Part shown: in pieces, positions 44,394 through 55,059 of the stretch
Position numbering within the stretch: the stretch's first letter is position 1
Layout of the letters: each line of letters starts with the position of its first letter
Assembly: GCA_029204225.1 (NCBI GenBank)
Contig: CM055115.1
Span: forward strand, 9,231,466 to 9,295,465
Length of the DNA stretch: 64,000 nucleotides
From: Diphasiastrum complanatum
Taxonomy: Eukaryota; Streptophyta; Lycopodiopsida; Lycopodiales; Lycopodiaceae
Reading direction: 5' to 3'
Program-made: the position numbers and the translations under genes
Notes under the pieces: model-generated
What the model saw: the letters and a program-made list of their open reading frames with translations, nothing else
Told to the model about the DNA's origin: nothing
The model's database searches: none

Positions 44394-45930
44394 TAACGAG
44401 CCACAACATAGACAGGGAGAAGGAACCAGCCACAGCAGGGCAACGATGAAGAGATGGAAGAGCAGAAAGTGGCTCAGTAACACATCGTTGTCTTCAAAGA
44501 CTGATACTCTCACAATATGTAGGCCATCTTCAAAAGGCACATGAAAGCGATGCATTGAATGCATTCACCATTGGCAGGAAGGAAAGAAGTACCTCTATAG
44601 ACTGCAAGATAGATTCCAGAAGAATGATGGGTTTCAAGTAACTAGATTCTTCATTCCTTGAAAAGAAACTGCACACAGTTGGCCTCTAGAGGCATTAACA
44701 AGCAGAGCTCTTTCAAACATTCAGGCCCTCAGGGCTCTATGCCTGTGTGTTTTTTTTTCTTAAGGGTAAACAAGATAGGGAAATATCCAATGATTTTGAC
44801 AGGCAGAAAAATGGCCTCAAGCAAAACTAGAGATATGTACTCTGCTTTTTGACAGGCCCTCAGGGTATTGGATCCCAAACCAATCAATAACTTCTCAGAA
44901 AACTAGCAATGAATAGGCTCTGTTCATTGGGCTTCCCTCAAAACTACTGACAAAGCTTTGAAAGCCTTAGTGATCAACAATAAACAAGGCAATGACTGCC
45001 TTCTTGGATAACAAACAATCTTTAAATAAGTCACAGAACCTTGTGAATGTAACAACAAGGCTTTCCACAATTGCAAGCTCTACAGAGACAAGATTAATGA
45101 CAACAATCCCAGTGCAATCTACACCCTTCCAAGATCTGCAACCAAATGTTAGAGATGGCAGAAAAAAAAATTCACAAATCCACAAACAGTGGTAACACAA
45201 TGCTAAAGGATGAAAAACAGATCAATAGCAATGAAAGTGAATAGAATTTAGAGTAAAGATCCAACAAAGAAATTACAGTGGAAGGCACCAGGCAGATCAG
45301 CCTCTTCTCCTTTCCTCCTCCTTGTCTATGTGGATTGAGCACAAATAGGAAGTGGAAGAGATGCGAGACACCAAGCACAACAACTTCTACTCCTTCCCTT
45401 TCTCTCCAAGCTTCACTCTCTCTCTCTCCAAGAAGATGACAATGAACAATGGTATGTTGTCCCACACGCCTCCCTATACGTAGGGGCTCAATGGGCTGGA
45501 GGTGCACCCCTTCAAGAAATGGGGCACCTCCTTATGACTTTTCAAAAACTAACTCTAAAAATAGGGCACTGGCCCAAATTCCATTTTTAGCACCTAGCTT
45601 GGCCTCAACTTGCAATTTCAAAGTCAAGTTGGGTCCTATTTATGATTTCAGTTTTTATGGGCTCACGGCCAAGTTTTTAATTACTAGTACTACGAAAATA
45701 CTTGGCACCTCCTAGTCCCTACAAACCCGAAAACTAGGGGCATAGGCCGCATAAATGACATTTTCATACAACGTAAATTAACAAATGAATAGTATTTTAG
45801 TAGCAGTGCAACTGGCCATTATGGGCCATTTATGCGTCATTTTTAGGCAGTTCTGCGTCAACGTAATAGCGCACGGCGACGATTTTTCGTCGAAAATAGT
45901 TTGAAAAAGAGGTCTTTTTCCCCACAAACA
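44394..45930. other. Unassigned region between element and copia A
   Basis: No domain is recognised. Short direct echoes of 'aggccctcaggg' occur at about 44724 and 44853. A CT-rich stretch (45380-45440) and frames of 67-111 codons on both strands are seen, but none has a convincing composition. It may be a decayed element. It has no counterpart in the left arm. Confidence 0.4.
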
Positions 45931-47404
45931 GTACACCAAGCAATCCACTAGAAACATGTTGATGGCTTGATCTAAATGGTTTCATGGCCAGTTTACAGAC
46001 TAGACACTCTTGACAAGTAGATAATTTGACTTTCCTATCTGGATAGTCAAGATCAACAACAATAGATTGTTTAGACATTTGTTGTACAAAAGAATAATTT
46101 AGGTGACAAAGTCTATAATGCCAAAGTAAACTGTTATTTCTTTGAATAGAAGTACTAAGAGCATGACTAGAGGTAGAACAACAATGACTTAATCTATACA
46201 AGTATCCATGTCTCTTTCCGAGTGCTAGGATCCTGTCTTCCTTATCAACTACTTTACACTCATCAGATTCAAATTCTATTTTATGTCCTAGATCTGTAAT
46301 TCTGCTAACAAAGAGCGAATTTGTAGATAGATTCGGTAGATGCACTACATTTCAAAGTAGCTTAGATTGATCATTTGCAAAGTTCGATCTTACTGTACCT
46401 TCACCTTTGATAGCCTGTGTGCTATTGTTGCCTAGGTGAACATATCGTTTGGTATTGGAAGGCGTATAGGACTCAAAATAGCCAATATGGCTAGTCATGT
46501 GTTGTGTGGCTCCAGAGTTTAGAAACCAGGAGCTGTCGTTGGATGTTCTTTGATGGCTAGTCATTAAGGCATCATTATCCGATTCTTGAATCGACTGTGG
46601 TGCTTCTGTACCTGCATATGCCACTTGTTTCGACTGCCCCTTGTTGTTGTTCTTTTCTTGTAGTATGCGACAATCTTGGATCTTGTGGTTGGTTCACCAA
46701 AATATGTGTAGAATAGCTAATTTTTGTCGGCTAGTTTGACTGCTCTTGACGCTGTGTCGGTTCATGATTTAGCTTTGGTTGCTTTGGGCCTTTCTTCTTT
46801 TGCTTAGTTGAGCCTTTGTTGGTGTATAAGACATGAGAGTCGACACTTGAGGAACCAGAGACTTTGTTCCTTCTGCTCTCTTCCTAAAACAACATTGTCA
46901 TGACTCTTGAAAGAGTCAATTCAGGGTGTGTCAAGATGATCATCACCCAGCTGTCGTATGAGCTTGGAAAGCTTGAAAATAGTGTCATTACTACATCTTG
47001 ATCATCTATGACAAATCCAAAAGTGGCCATTTGCTATAGCAGGTTCTTGAACTGGTTGATGTGATTCTGTAGGGAATCTTCGTTGGTCATCTTGAGGGAG
47101 AAAATGTTCTTTCTTAGATGTAGCTTGGAAGCTACGTCGCGCACATCGTACAGAGTGCTCAAGATGTCCCAGAATTCCTTGGAGATATGAGCTTCATACA
47201 CATGGCTGATTTGAGTGTCTGATATATTGAAGATGATCAGCACAAAGGCTTTGCCATCCTTCAGCTTCCATCGAGAGATTGCAGCATCGTCAGCTTTGTT
47301 TCTTACCTCTACACCTATAACAACGTCATAAAATTCCTTAGCCATTAGCACAGTTCTCATCTTAAATTTCTATAGATGGTGATTGGCTCCATCAAGCTTG
47401 TCCA
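45931..47404 (-). pseudogene. Copia family A gag-protease-pre-integrase
   Basis: Read downward from 47404: gag from MDKLDGANHH near 47404 with an open stretch 47360-47034 (MRTVLMAKEFYDVV, ILSTLYDVRDV); a gag C-part; protease WFLNSGATQHMT near 46530 (open 46624-46352, Asn at the catalytic Asp position); GAG-pre-integrase (LWHYRLCHLNYSFVQQ, open 46345-45830) including CQECLVCKLAMKPF. It is cut near 45930 before the integrase core. The left arm keeps only the part beyond 47004. Confidence 0.88.
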
Positions 47405-47700
47405 TGATAGGACTGGCTTTCCCTTGGAAATCCAGGTGGATATTAGTCTAAGCGATAGTAATAACTATCAGTGAATTGAGAATGAAAATAGACTAACTCA
47501 CTAACTTCACTTCATTCCATTTCAAAGAAATATGCGAGAACAAATGCTCTTTATATAGCCTAGTAGTTGTTCTAAATATGAAATAGTCATCTTAAGTTCC
47601 ATAACCACTTTTGAAAAGGATCATAATAACATATGGACTCTAGGTCGAAATGAAAATCGACCATGGATCGATTTGATCTTTGACCTGGTATCGGAATACA
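47405..47700 (-). mobile_element. Copia family A LTR and leader, right arm
   Basis: Mirror of 7690-7410. A TATA (plus-strand tttatatagc, near 47550) points leftward, toward the gag at 47404, which agrees with a 5' LTR on the minus strand. Confidence 0.75.
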
Positions 47701-48140
47701 CTTAACCTATTCTAAGCTCATTCTTTTTATCACATGTCCTCATCCTCAGATTAAGAAAGTCCTCCAAATCTAGATGAATTGTTGTAATGTGCTCCTTCCA
47801 AAAATCTATTAAAGTTTGAATATGAAAATTTGGGACTGCGCAAATGGACACAACATCGTTGTTGTAATCTATACAAAAATTTGCACTCGACGTTGAAAAA
47901 GAAATGACCAGTCTCTATTGTTGCATCGATCATTAATTGTTTTTATGGGGTACATCTTTGCTTGTCACTGTCCTAGCTGCTTCAGTTTGTATGTGAACAA
48001 AGTTATAACATGAATTGCATCAGAACAATCACTTGATGCAGCAGAACTTTTCTTCTTGAGGGTACATCTTTTTCGTAAGTGACCAGTACTCGAGTCTTCC
48101 ATATAACAGTTGCACATTATATAAGGTTTTGGCTATAAAT
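47701..48140. repeat. Segment Z, right copy
   Basis: Inverted counterpart of 3560-3126, with good identity. The left arm keeps only its inner part (7256-7400). No coding function is seen. Confidence 0.7.
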
Positions 48141-48151
48141 TTAACCACATC

Positions 48152-48477
48152 ATCTCTTTTATAAGCGATCCAAATCGTATCTGTCAAATGATTCTCACGA
48201 CTACGAATATATTCTTTCAAACCTTCAAACTATTCACTCTATTTATCTTCCTATTTTATGTATATCATCCATAGTAATGGATAATAGAAATCAACTAGCA
48301 GCTCTATTCAACTTTTCTATGAGTATTTTTGGACATTCAACATCTTATCATTGGATGTTACAAAAAACCTTAAGTAATGATCTATTTTGAAGGTTTGGCT
48401 ACAATTATTTAAAAAAGCCGGATCCTTTTGTCTCAAATATTCTAAAGCGATATCATGTGAAGTCTTTCATTTATTAC
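48152..48477. repeat. 65-base filler and 240-base segment copies
   Basis: 48152-48216 matches 25630-25695. 48210-48477 matches right-arm 31490-31735 in the same orientation. Both are short pieces joined without element ends. Confidence 0.7.
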
Positions 48478-48660
48478 CTTATTGGAGATGTCTCCTTTGA
48501 ATTCCTGAATTCGATATATGGGCACGTCAAATTGAATAGGCAATATGAGGTACATCCCATATACTAAAGATAATGGTGTTTTCTTGGTTGTTATCATTTC
48601 GTATTTTGATATACTGCAATAACCACTGGTATTTTTGTGTCCCACATGGATTTAGAATAG
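48478..48660 (-). pseudogene. Ty3/gypsy integrase scrap
   Basis: The minus strand reads TTKKTPLSLVYGMYLILPIQ, the conserved stretch past the integrase core of gypsy elements of the Tat/Athila kind. Only about 60 codons are present. It differs from the chromovirus family in the arms. 48661-48924 shows nothing further. Confidence 0.75.
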
Positions 48661-48924
48661 CTTAATGAATAGGGATGGAGAGGATAGAAATCCAACAGTT
48701 CTTGTCCGCTTAACACTAGGTTGCCGCATTATGGGAATCCAAGTTTGATCTCCTTTTAAAAATCCCCCAGTTTGTTGTTGTGGTTGTGTGGTTCTATCAG
48801 TCGTTGGTGTAGTCCCCATGATGGTGGTGTGTTCCTTGCTTCAAGCAGCTCACTAATAGAATTTCGGCTTCCTCTTGAAGTTTGTTACATTTATCATCTC
48901 TATCATGGAGCTGAACCTCCATAT

Positions 48925-49339
48925 TAGATAACTTCTACTACTGTCATTTCAAATCTACCATGGAGTGCCGTAGTCTCTACCTGCAACAACATTGTCATGA
49001 CTGTTGAAAGAGTCAGTTTAGGGTGTGTCATGATGATCATCACCCAGCTGTCGTATGAGCTTGGAAAGCTTGAAAGCAGTGTCATTACTGCATCTTGATC
49101 ATCTACGACATATCCAACAGTGGCCATTTGCTTCAACAGGTTCTTGAATTGGTTGATGTGACTCTGTAGGGAATCTTCGTTGGTCATCATGAGGGAGAAA
49201 ATGATCTTTCTTAGATGTAGCTTGGAAGCTACGTCGCACACATCGTACAGAGTGCTCAAGATGTCCCAGACTTCCTTGGAGATCTGAGCTTCATACACAT
49301 GGCCGATTTGAGTGTCTGATATATTGAGGATGATCAGCA
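48925..49339 (-). pseudogene. Copia family A gag C-part
   Basis: An open 138-codon frame with ISKEVWDILSTLYDVCDV, HINQFKNLLKQMATV and LLSSFPSSYDSW, a good UBN2 gag. It begins exactly at the family B LTR, after caaag (49340-49344), the target copy matching CTTTG at 4113-4117. It is the second half of the interrupted gag whose first half lies at 3963-4117. Confidence 0.88.
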
Positions 49340-49344
49340 CAAAG

Positions 49345-49617
49345 ACTTAGAATTTGCTTTGCACAGGAACACAGATCATGCTGCATAGTAACACAGACAG
49401 AAACACTCTCCATAGCAAGCTCACATAGCAACTGTATTTCTCAAAATGAAATTACACTGTCCATATAGTTGTTCACTCAGGCAACCCATGCATGACCCAG
49501 GTTGCCGTTGGCGGGATGCGTGTCCCGTCGGCTTGCCTCGTGGCGAGGCCAATTGATCCTTATCCATTGATAGGACCCACAGTACAGTAACACAGTGATT
49601 CTACTTCAATTCTAACT
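49345..49617 (-). mobile_element. Copia family B 3' LTR
   Basis: 273 bases on minus, from AGTTAGAATT (49617) to ATTCTAAGT (49345). A purine tract (CAGGGAGAG on minus, 49618-49626) precedes it and the CTTTG target copy follows. It pairs with the LTR at 4118-4356, which is about 34 bases shorter. Confidence 0.82.
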
Positions 49618-49768
49618 CTCTCCCTGAAAGTAGAGTCTACTTTTTATACAGTCATATAGATAGCTTTAAAGTCAAAAAACTTTAAGTACAGAAAGCTTTG
49701 ATCTAAACTTATCAAGCTTTTCTCTAGTAAGTGGCTTAGTGAAAATATCAGCTAGTTGTTCTTCTGTG

Positions 49769-50788
49769 CTACAATAAACAAACATGAATTTCATGACTCA
49801 ACAGTCTCTCACGTATAAAGTGATACTGAATCTCAATGTGTTTAGTTCTCGCATGGAACATTGGATTGTTTGCTAGCTGAATGCCACTCTGACTGTCGCT
49901 ATGTAAAGTCATGGGATTTTGCTGCTTCATGCCAATTTTTTCCAAGATTTGTCTCAACCATATAGCTTCATGTGCTGCACTACACATTGCCTTATACTCT
50001 GCTTCTGTGGTGGAAAGAGCAATTGTACTTTGCTTCTTACTAGACCAGGAAAAGCAACTACCACAAAACTGGAATACATACCCTGTGGTGGATCTACGAT
50101 CATCATAGTCACCTCCCCAATCCACATCTGCATAGCCAAACAACTCAGGTAAACCATCATGCTTCTTGTAAATCAAGCCATGCTCTGAAGTGCCTTTCAC
50201 ATAACGCAAAATGTGTTTAGCTGCCTTCCAATGCGTTTCCGTAGGTGCTGCCATAAACTGACTTACAATGCCAACAACATAGCATATATCTGGTCTACTC
50301 ATGGTAAGGTAAATCAAGCTCCCTACTAACTGTCTATATAGCGTAGCATCAAATGACTGTGACTCATCAAGCTTAGAAAGTTTTTTACCTGGTTCAATAG
50401 GAGTGTTTACTGGTTTGCAATCCTGCAACCTAAACCTGTGTAGCAACTCTTTGACATACTTTACGTGTGTTAAACCCACTTTGTGTCCTTTTTGCCACAC
50501 CTCTACTCCAAGGCAGTAATGCATCAGGCTGAGATCTGTCATCTCGAATTGTTCCATGAGGTCTTTCTTGATCATGTCTATCATCTCTTGATTATTTCCC
50601 GTAATAATCAAGTCATCAACATAAAGAGCAATCAAAGCAACCATACCATCAAAGCATAAGACATATAGATTTGGATCAGAATGTGGTCTCACCACCCCCT
50701 TTGAATGAAAGTAGGCATCAATCCTGCTATACCATGCATGTGGTGCTTGTTTAAGACCATAAAGCGCTTTATATTCTTCAAGCGACAT
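49769..50788 (-). CDS. Copia family B reverse transcriptase and RNase H
   Basis: This open 339-codon frame covers the C-terminal two thirds of RT and all of RNase H. Seen: ALYGLKQAPHAWYSRID (9-25), catalytic YVDDLIITGN (76-85), PVNTPIEPGKKLS, DICYVVGIVSQFM, then RNase H with YADVDWGGD, TEAEYKAM and DSQSGIQLANNP, ending HARTKHIEIQYHFIRE. RT catalytic Asp pair and RNase H acidic residues look intact. It is the best preserved pol piece here, but upstream frames (50895-50689, 51324-51028) are shifted and the 5' half is on the other strand 43 kb away. Confidence 0.92.
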   Translation of the reverse strand: MSLEEYKALYGLKQAPHAWYSRIDAYFHSKGVVRPHSDPNLYVLCFDGMVALIALYVDDLIITGNNQEMIDMIKKDLMEQFEMTDLSLMHYCLGVEVWQKGHKVGLTHVKYVKELLHRFRLQDCKPVNTPIEPGKKLSKLDESQSFDATLYRQLVGSLIYLTMSRPDICYVVGIVSQFMAAPTETHWKAAKHILRYVKGTSEHGLIYKKHDGLPELFGYADVDWGGDYDDRRSTTGYVFQFCGSCFSWSSKKQSTIALSTTEAEYKAMCSAAHEAIWLRQILEKIGMKQQNPMTLHSDSQSGIQLANNPMFHARTKHIEIQYHFIRERLLSHEIHVCLL

Positions 50789-52040
50789 ACTTTATTTTTC
50801 TGTCCCTTTGCTACAAAGCCTTCAGGTTGATCCATGAACACTTTTTCTTCTAACTCACCATTTAGAAAAGCAGATTTCACATCCATCTGATGCAAAGGCT
50901 AACCAAAATTTGAAGCTTAAGCAACAAGTAGACGTAGAGTATTCCACTTACAAACCGGCACAAAGGTCTCCTCATAGTCGATGCCTTTATTTTGTGCGTA
51001 CCCTTTGATCACCAATCTTGCCTTGTGCTATGCTATACTTCCATCTGCATGATACTTACTCCTGTATACCCATTTGCAACCAATGGGTTTCTTGCCAACT
51101 GGTGGTTCTACTAAGTCCCATGTGTTGCTTAGCAATTGACTCCATCTCCTCTCCCATGGCCTTGATCCAAATGTCATCATCCTTCGCTTCACCATAAGTC
51201 GAAGGTTCTTTGCTTTGAATACCGCTAGATAAGAGAGCATAATTTGCTTCATACCTTTCAGGTTGAGTCTTCTCTCTTGTTGATCTTCGTAGCTCTCCCT
51301 AGTTAGATGATCCTGGAAAGTCATCTATGTCGCGGCTCTCCAACAATCTCTCAAACCACTTAGGGAGCTTCTTGTTAGGTGATCGGCTTCCCGGTGAAAA
51401 TGTATCCCACGGTAAATCCTTCTCCTTGTGTTTGTCACCTACAACTTCAATCCTTCTTGCACCAAAAGGTTTGTCCCTACCTCTCCAACCTGTCTCTTGA
51501 GGCTGAGTAGTAGTATCTTGAGATGTATCCTCATGTTCATCACTCGGAAGGTCAATGAATGGATCATCATCAGGCGGTATCCTAACTATACCATCTTTCC
51601 CAGTGGATGTGTCTATCTTCTCAGCATCCTCATCTTCATACATCTTGGATTTATCAAAGATAACATCACGGCTTATATGGATTTTGATTTCCACTGGATC
51701 AAAACATCTAATGCTTCTGACCAAAAATCTTTTGGTAGTTTCGTCTCAGCTAGCATAGATCTGGCACTTTTCACAATCGTACGATTCTTGCGCTAAGCTA
51801 CACCATTGAGAGCAGGAGTATGAGCTTGCGTAAATTGTCTTTTAATCCCACATTGATCACAAAGATCATAGAAGTCATTAGACTTGTACTCACTCCACTA
51901 CCTGATCTTAGGACTTTGATCTTCCTACCTGTCTGATTTTCAACCAATGCTTTGAAGCTCTTGAAGTTATCAAATGCATCTGATTTCTTCTTCAAGAAGT
52001 AGATCCACATCTTACGTGACATATCATCAATAAAGGTCAT
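50789..52040 (-). pseudogene. Copia family B integrase-RT linker, broken
   Basis: Read downward: integrase core MTFIDDMSRKMWIYFLKKKS (52037), overlapping the last 138 bases of the 5' half at 7118-7255; after a shift, the integrase helix SARSMLAETKLPKDFW (51755); a jump to the end of integrase (FDPVEIKIHISRDVIF, open 51724-51299), showing an internal deletion of roughly 100 codons; a Ser/Asp/Glu-rich linker; and RT start (CKWVYRSKYHADG near 51060; MDVKSAFLNGELEE near 50885). Confidence 0.85.
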
Positions 52041-52044
52041 CATT

Positions 52045-52250
52045 TTAACTATGAGATTGAGCTACCTAGAGATGTAGTAAATCGTCAAACTATACTTGAA
52101 GCACCCACTTCCATAGATGTTGAGAATAGAAATTCTAATAGCTAGGATGATGAAATAATTTTTGAAAGTGAGAGTGATGATGAAAATCATCTAAGAGGAG
52201 ACTCCAGTCAACTACAACAAGATCGAAACAAATTTAGCTAAAATTTGTTC
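52045..52250 (+). pseudogene. Copia integrase-RT linker scrap, plus strand
   Basis: One plus frame reads YEIELPRDVVNRQTILEAP, then an acidic stretch DDEIIFESESDDEN with one stop. The acidic composition is what one sees between integrase and RT in copia polyproteins, but it matches neither A nor B. It abuts the family B break near 52040. Confidence 0.4.
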
Positions 52251-53800
52251 CATCTTTAGACCAGTCACATCTTCAACGTGTTTTCAACTATGTGTTGCAC
52301 ACGCCGATCCATTCCTGAGCATGACCAGTTATCAGTACCAACATCCCCACCAACCGATTTTTGGGGGGAGAGAGAGTGGATCTGCTTGGATCCACTGGAG
52401 CAGCCACATTGCCAGCAACAACACCCAGCAAGATCGACAACCAAGGTCACAAGTGGACAAGGCTAAAGAAGGCAGATGGGTAATCCAAAGAGACTCAATC
52501 CGAAAAAGTACCTCATTCATGACGAGATCTTCAGAAAGGGAAACACAAGCATTGGAAAATCAGTCTCCTTCTTCAACCAACCTCTTTCCATACTTATGCG
52601 CCCATTCTCATGTCTATCGTCCACACCATCTACCGTTGTCACCACCACCTTCCTTCCATCTGTTTGTTTATCATCAGTTTACTATTCTTCTAAGAAATCC
52701 CCAGTTTTGATAGTCTTACCAAAGCGGCCAAAAGATCATTGCAAATGTCTTGCAAAGACTAACCACCACCTACAATGGTTGATCATCCAAAAGAAGACCT
52801 AAGAAGCAGGCGAAGCAGCTAGAAGAAATAAAGAGAAAGATTCAAGAAGCTGAGGATGAAAGGACAAAACTTAAGCAATAGTTGAGTCAGATCAGTCTTG
52901 ATCAAAAGAAACTCTCTGGAGCAATGATAGTTGAATCCCCTCTTATGAAGCCCAAAGAGATCCAAAAGTAACGAATCAAAAGAAAGAGCTGCAGAAAAAA
53001 ATGAAAGATGAAGACAACTGTGAACCTGCAAATAAAGCAAGCTCCTCACCTAGCAAGTGGTGGTCAAAGCTCGACATTGCAAGGGTCCAAGGCTGCAACT
53101 GTAGAACTATTAGTTCCTTCACCCTTCCACTAAGCCTTCATCATGTTTCCTAATCGTTATCAAACCGTCATCCAAATTTGTTCCTACCACCAATTTCTTG
53201 ATGATGAGTCCATCCCCTTGAGACTGATAACCAAAGTTTGTGCAACCTACCAGATCGAAGATTTTTCTTAAGATTGGAACTTCGACTAAGAGAAGAACCA
53301 CGGAAACACCTAGAAGAAAATGGATGATACAGATCTCCCAGAAGATAGAATTTTCCAAGAAACCAAAGATGAAACCGTCAATGGCAGATACAAGTGACAA
53401 AACAAGGAGACACATGGAAAGCACTCGAGCATGCAAGTTGTGAAGCTGCTGAGAGCTCTCCAATTTTGAGAATGTCAACCAATTGCAGCAATAAGACATT
53501 CTGGTTAAACTACGACAATGCATTAAAAAAATAGTTTTTGTGATAAAGACTGGCGACAATAAGCAGTTGGTTTTATGAAAGTGAACGAGGATCTATGCTT
53601 TTCCAAGTGACGATCGAAGATGCCAATGCAAAGCGGAGCGACATCGTCCAATATGAGTTGCAGTGGGTCCTGCAACACATTAGGGGTGGGATGATGTTGG
53701 CTGATTCTGCCGAATCCCCAAGATACTCGGACATAGTAACTCAAGAGCACCTCTCACCTTAGACCGAGGAGGTTTCTAAGAAGATGAGACTAATGAAGAT
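52251..53800 (+). other. A+C-rich degenerate coding-like region
   Basis: Frames at 52321-52710 (129 codons, Ser/Gln/Pro-rich) and 52476-52802 are the longest. 52798-52960 encodes a Lys/Glu-rich heptad-like stretch (QLEEIKRKIQEAEDERTKLK) with one stop, probably a coiled coil. Nothing matches a family I know. A 146-codon hydrophobic frame on minus (53559-53119) is judged antisense. It could be a decayed gag or a host gene relic. Confidence 0.35.
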
Positions 53801-53869
53801 TGAGAGCCGAGTATGAGAGCCGAGGAATACTAGCTAGGAAAGACATGCAAGAACTGTGTAAGCCTCATG

Positions 53870-54350
53870 GTGAATCCCGGAAGATGGAATGACCATGTAG
53901 GAACTAGTATTTCTAGGCAAATGTAATAAATGCAAGTAGACCCCTCTTATAGAAAGTAGAGTGAGCCACCTTTTGATGGTGACCACTAGTGGAGAGCATT
54001 ATTCCACTTGTAATTTGTGAAATGTGGAAATTCCACTAGGATGCCACCTAATAAGCTCTCTTGCTTATTTAAGAGACTCCCTCTTTGCGTAGAGGAGCTT
54101 TTTGAGAATTGTATCAACTCCATGCTGAAATGAGAAGAGCCTCCACGAGTTAGATGCATCCATTGAGCTCCTTGATCATGATGGTTTTCTTGAGTGATGC
54201 CCCTATGATCATGCCCTTCCGTTCATTGTGTGTGGTTGTGGACTGTAGAGTGGATTAGATTTGCTGCTTTCGTAGAGTGGATTAGATTTCTTGTTTTCTT
54301 GTGGATTAATGTAGGAATCAGCATTCAGGTAAACTAAATAGGCTGGAGCT
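53870..54350 (+). mobile_element. Possible LTR-like segment
   Basis: It contains a TATA-like tatttaagag near 54066 and a repeated tgtaggaa (53896 and 54311) at its edges. No PBS or partner LTR was found, so this is tentative. 54351-55045 shows no gene. Confidence 0.3.
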
Positions 54351-55045
54351 GTGGTGTAAATCTTGCATATTCTCTAACATTCTAGTTTTTGATGTTCTTG
54401 GGATGTCCAAGAATCAAAAGACTAGTTGGTATCTTGATTCTTGGACTTCTAACATGCTGTAGATTAGTTTTGTTTCTTATTTTGTCAGTTTATGCAAGTG
54501 TAGCTCAGTGTTAGTAGAATACAGGCTCTGATTCAGTCTGTTTTAAGTGTAGATAGTTGTAGAAACTACTGAATGTTCATTTGGGCTGCATGTTGATATT
54601 TGAATGAGCGTTCTTGGCTTGCATCCCTGTTAGAATGTAAGTGCATTCAAGAGAGACGACCTTGAGTAGTCCTCTGACAGGCAGGACAAAAAGCTATACT
54701 ACAATGAGAATCTGTTCCCTTCTGTCTGGTTTGGTATTGTTAAATCAAGAATACGTCTAATGAATGCCATGAAGCCTGGTAACAGGCAGAAACGATTCTG
54801 AAGAAAAAGCAAGTAAAAGAAACGTAGTAAACAGATCCTCTGGAGCAGGGGATATGTAAACATATTTGATGGAAGATCAATAGTTTTACAAGTATCTCAA
54901 ACAATGCATCATATACTCACTTTTCATTACATCAAATCACTCTTTTGTTCCTACAGTTTCATTCACACTTGAAGGAACATCATCAAACTTAAGGTAGTAA
55001 TAAGGGCAATAAAAATTAAACAATCATCAACTTGTAATTGCATTT

Positions 55046-55059
55046 GGGCTCTGATACCA
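55046..55059 (-). other. Primer-binding site of a minus-strand copia-type element
   Basis: The minus strand reads TGGTATCAGAGCCC, preceded directly by TTTTAACA. On plus, the LTR end starts TGTTAAAATC at 55060. The LTR would extend rightward from 55060. Its far end was not found, and no gag is seen leftward. Confidence 0.7.

Larger units (their letters stand above)
7256..47840. repeat. Giant imperfect palindrome (inverted repeat)
   Basis: Left arm 7256-25479 and right arm 29578-47840 carry the same ordered features in inverted orientation. Paired landmarks: BYPASS1-like start 19273 with 35776; PBS 10317 with 40790; chromovirus LTR 24337-24787 with 30710-30271; gypsy pol edge 25479 with 29578; segment Z 7256 with about 47840. 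Near the centre, mirrored coordinates sum to about 55050. The sum shifts by about 3.95 kb outside the left tandem duplication and returns to about 55100 beyond the left-arm deletion. Arms differ by scattered substitutions and small indels. The central 4.1 kb is asymmetric and is a patchwork of other fragments. Confidence 0.92.

Noticed and set aside
45172-45507. 111-codon minus ORF as a host gene
   Set aside because: Biased Leu/Ser/Phe composition with no domain, and no splice or neighbour support.
7256-47840. Palindrome as a plain assembly mirror error
   Set aside because: Arms differ by many substitutions, several indels, a 3.9 kb tandem copy and a 4 kb deletion; an artefact would give near-identical arms. 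It cannot be fully excluded without reads.
53119-53559. 146-codon hydrophobic ORF on minus
   Set aside because: Its composition is what antisense of an A+C/Lys-rich stretch gives; no family features are seen.
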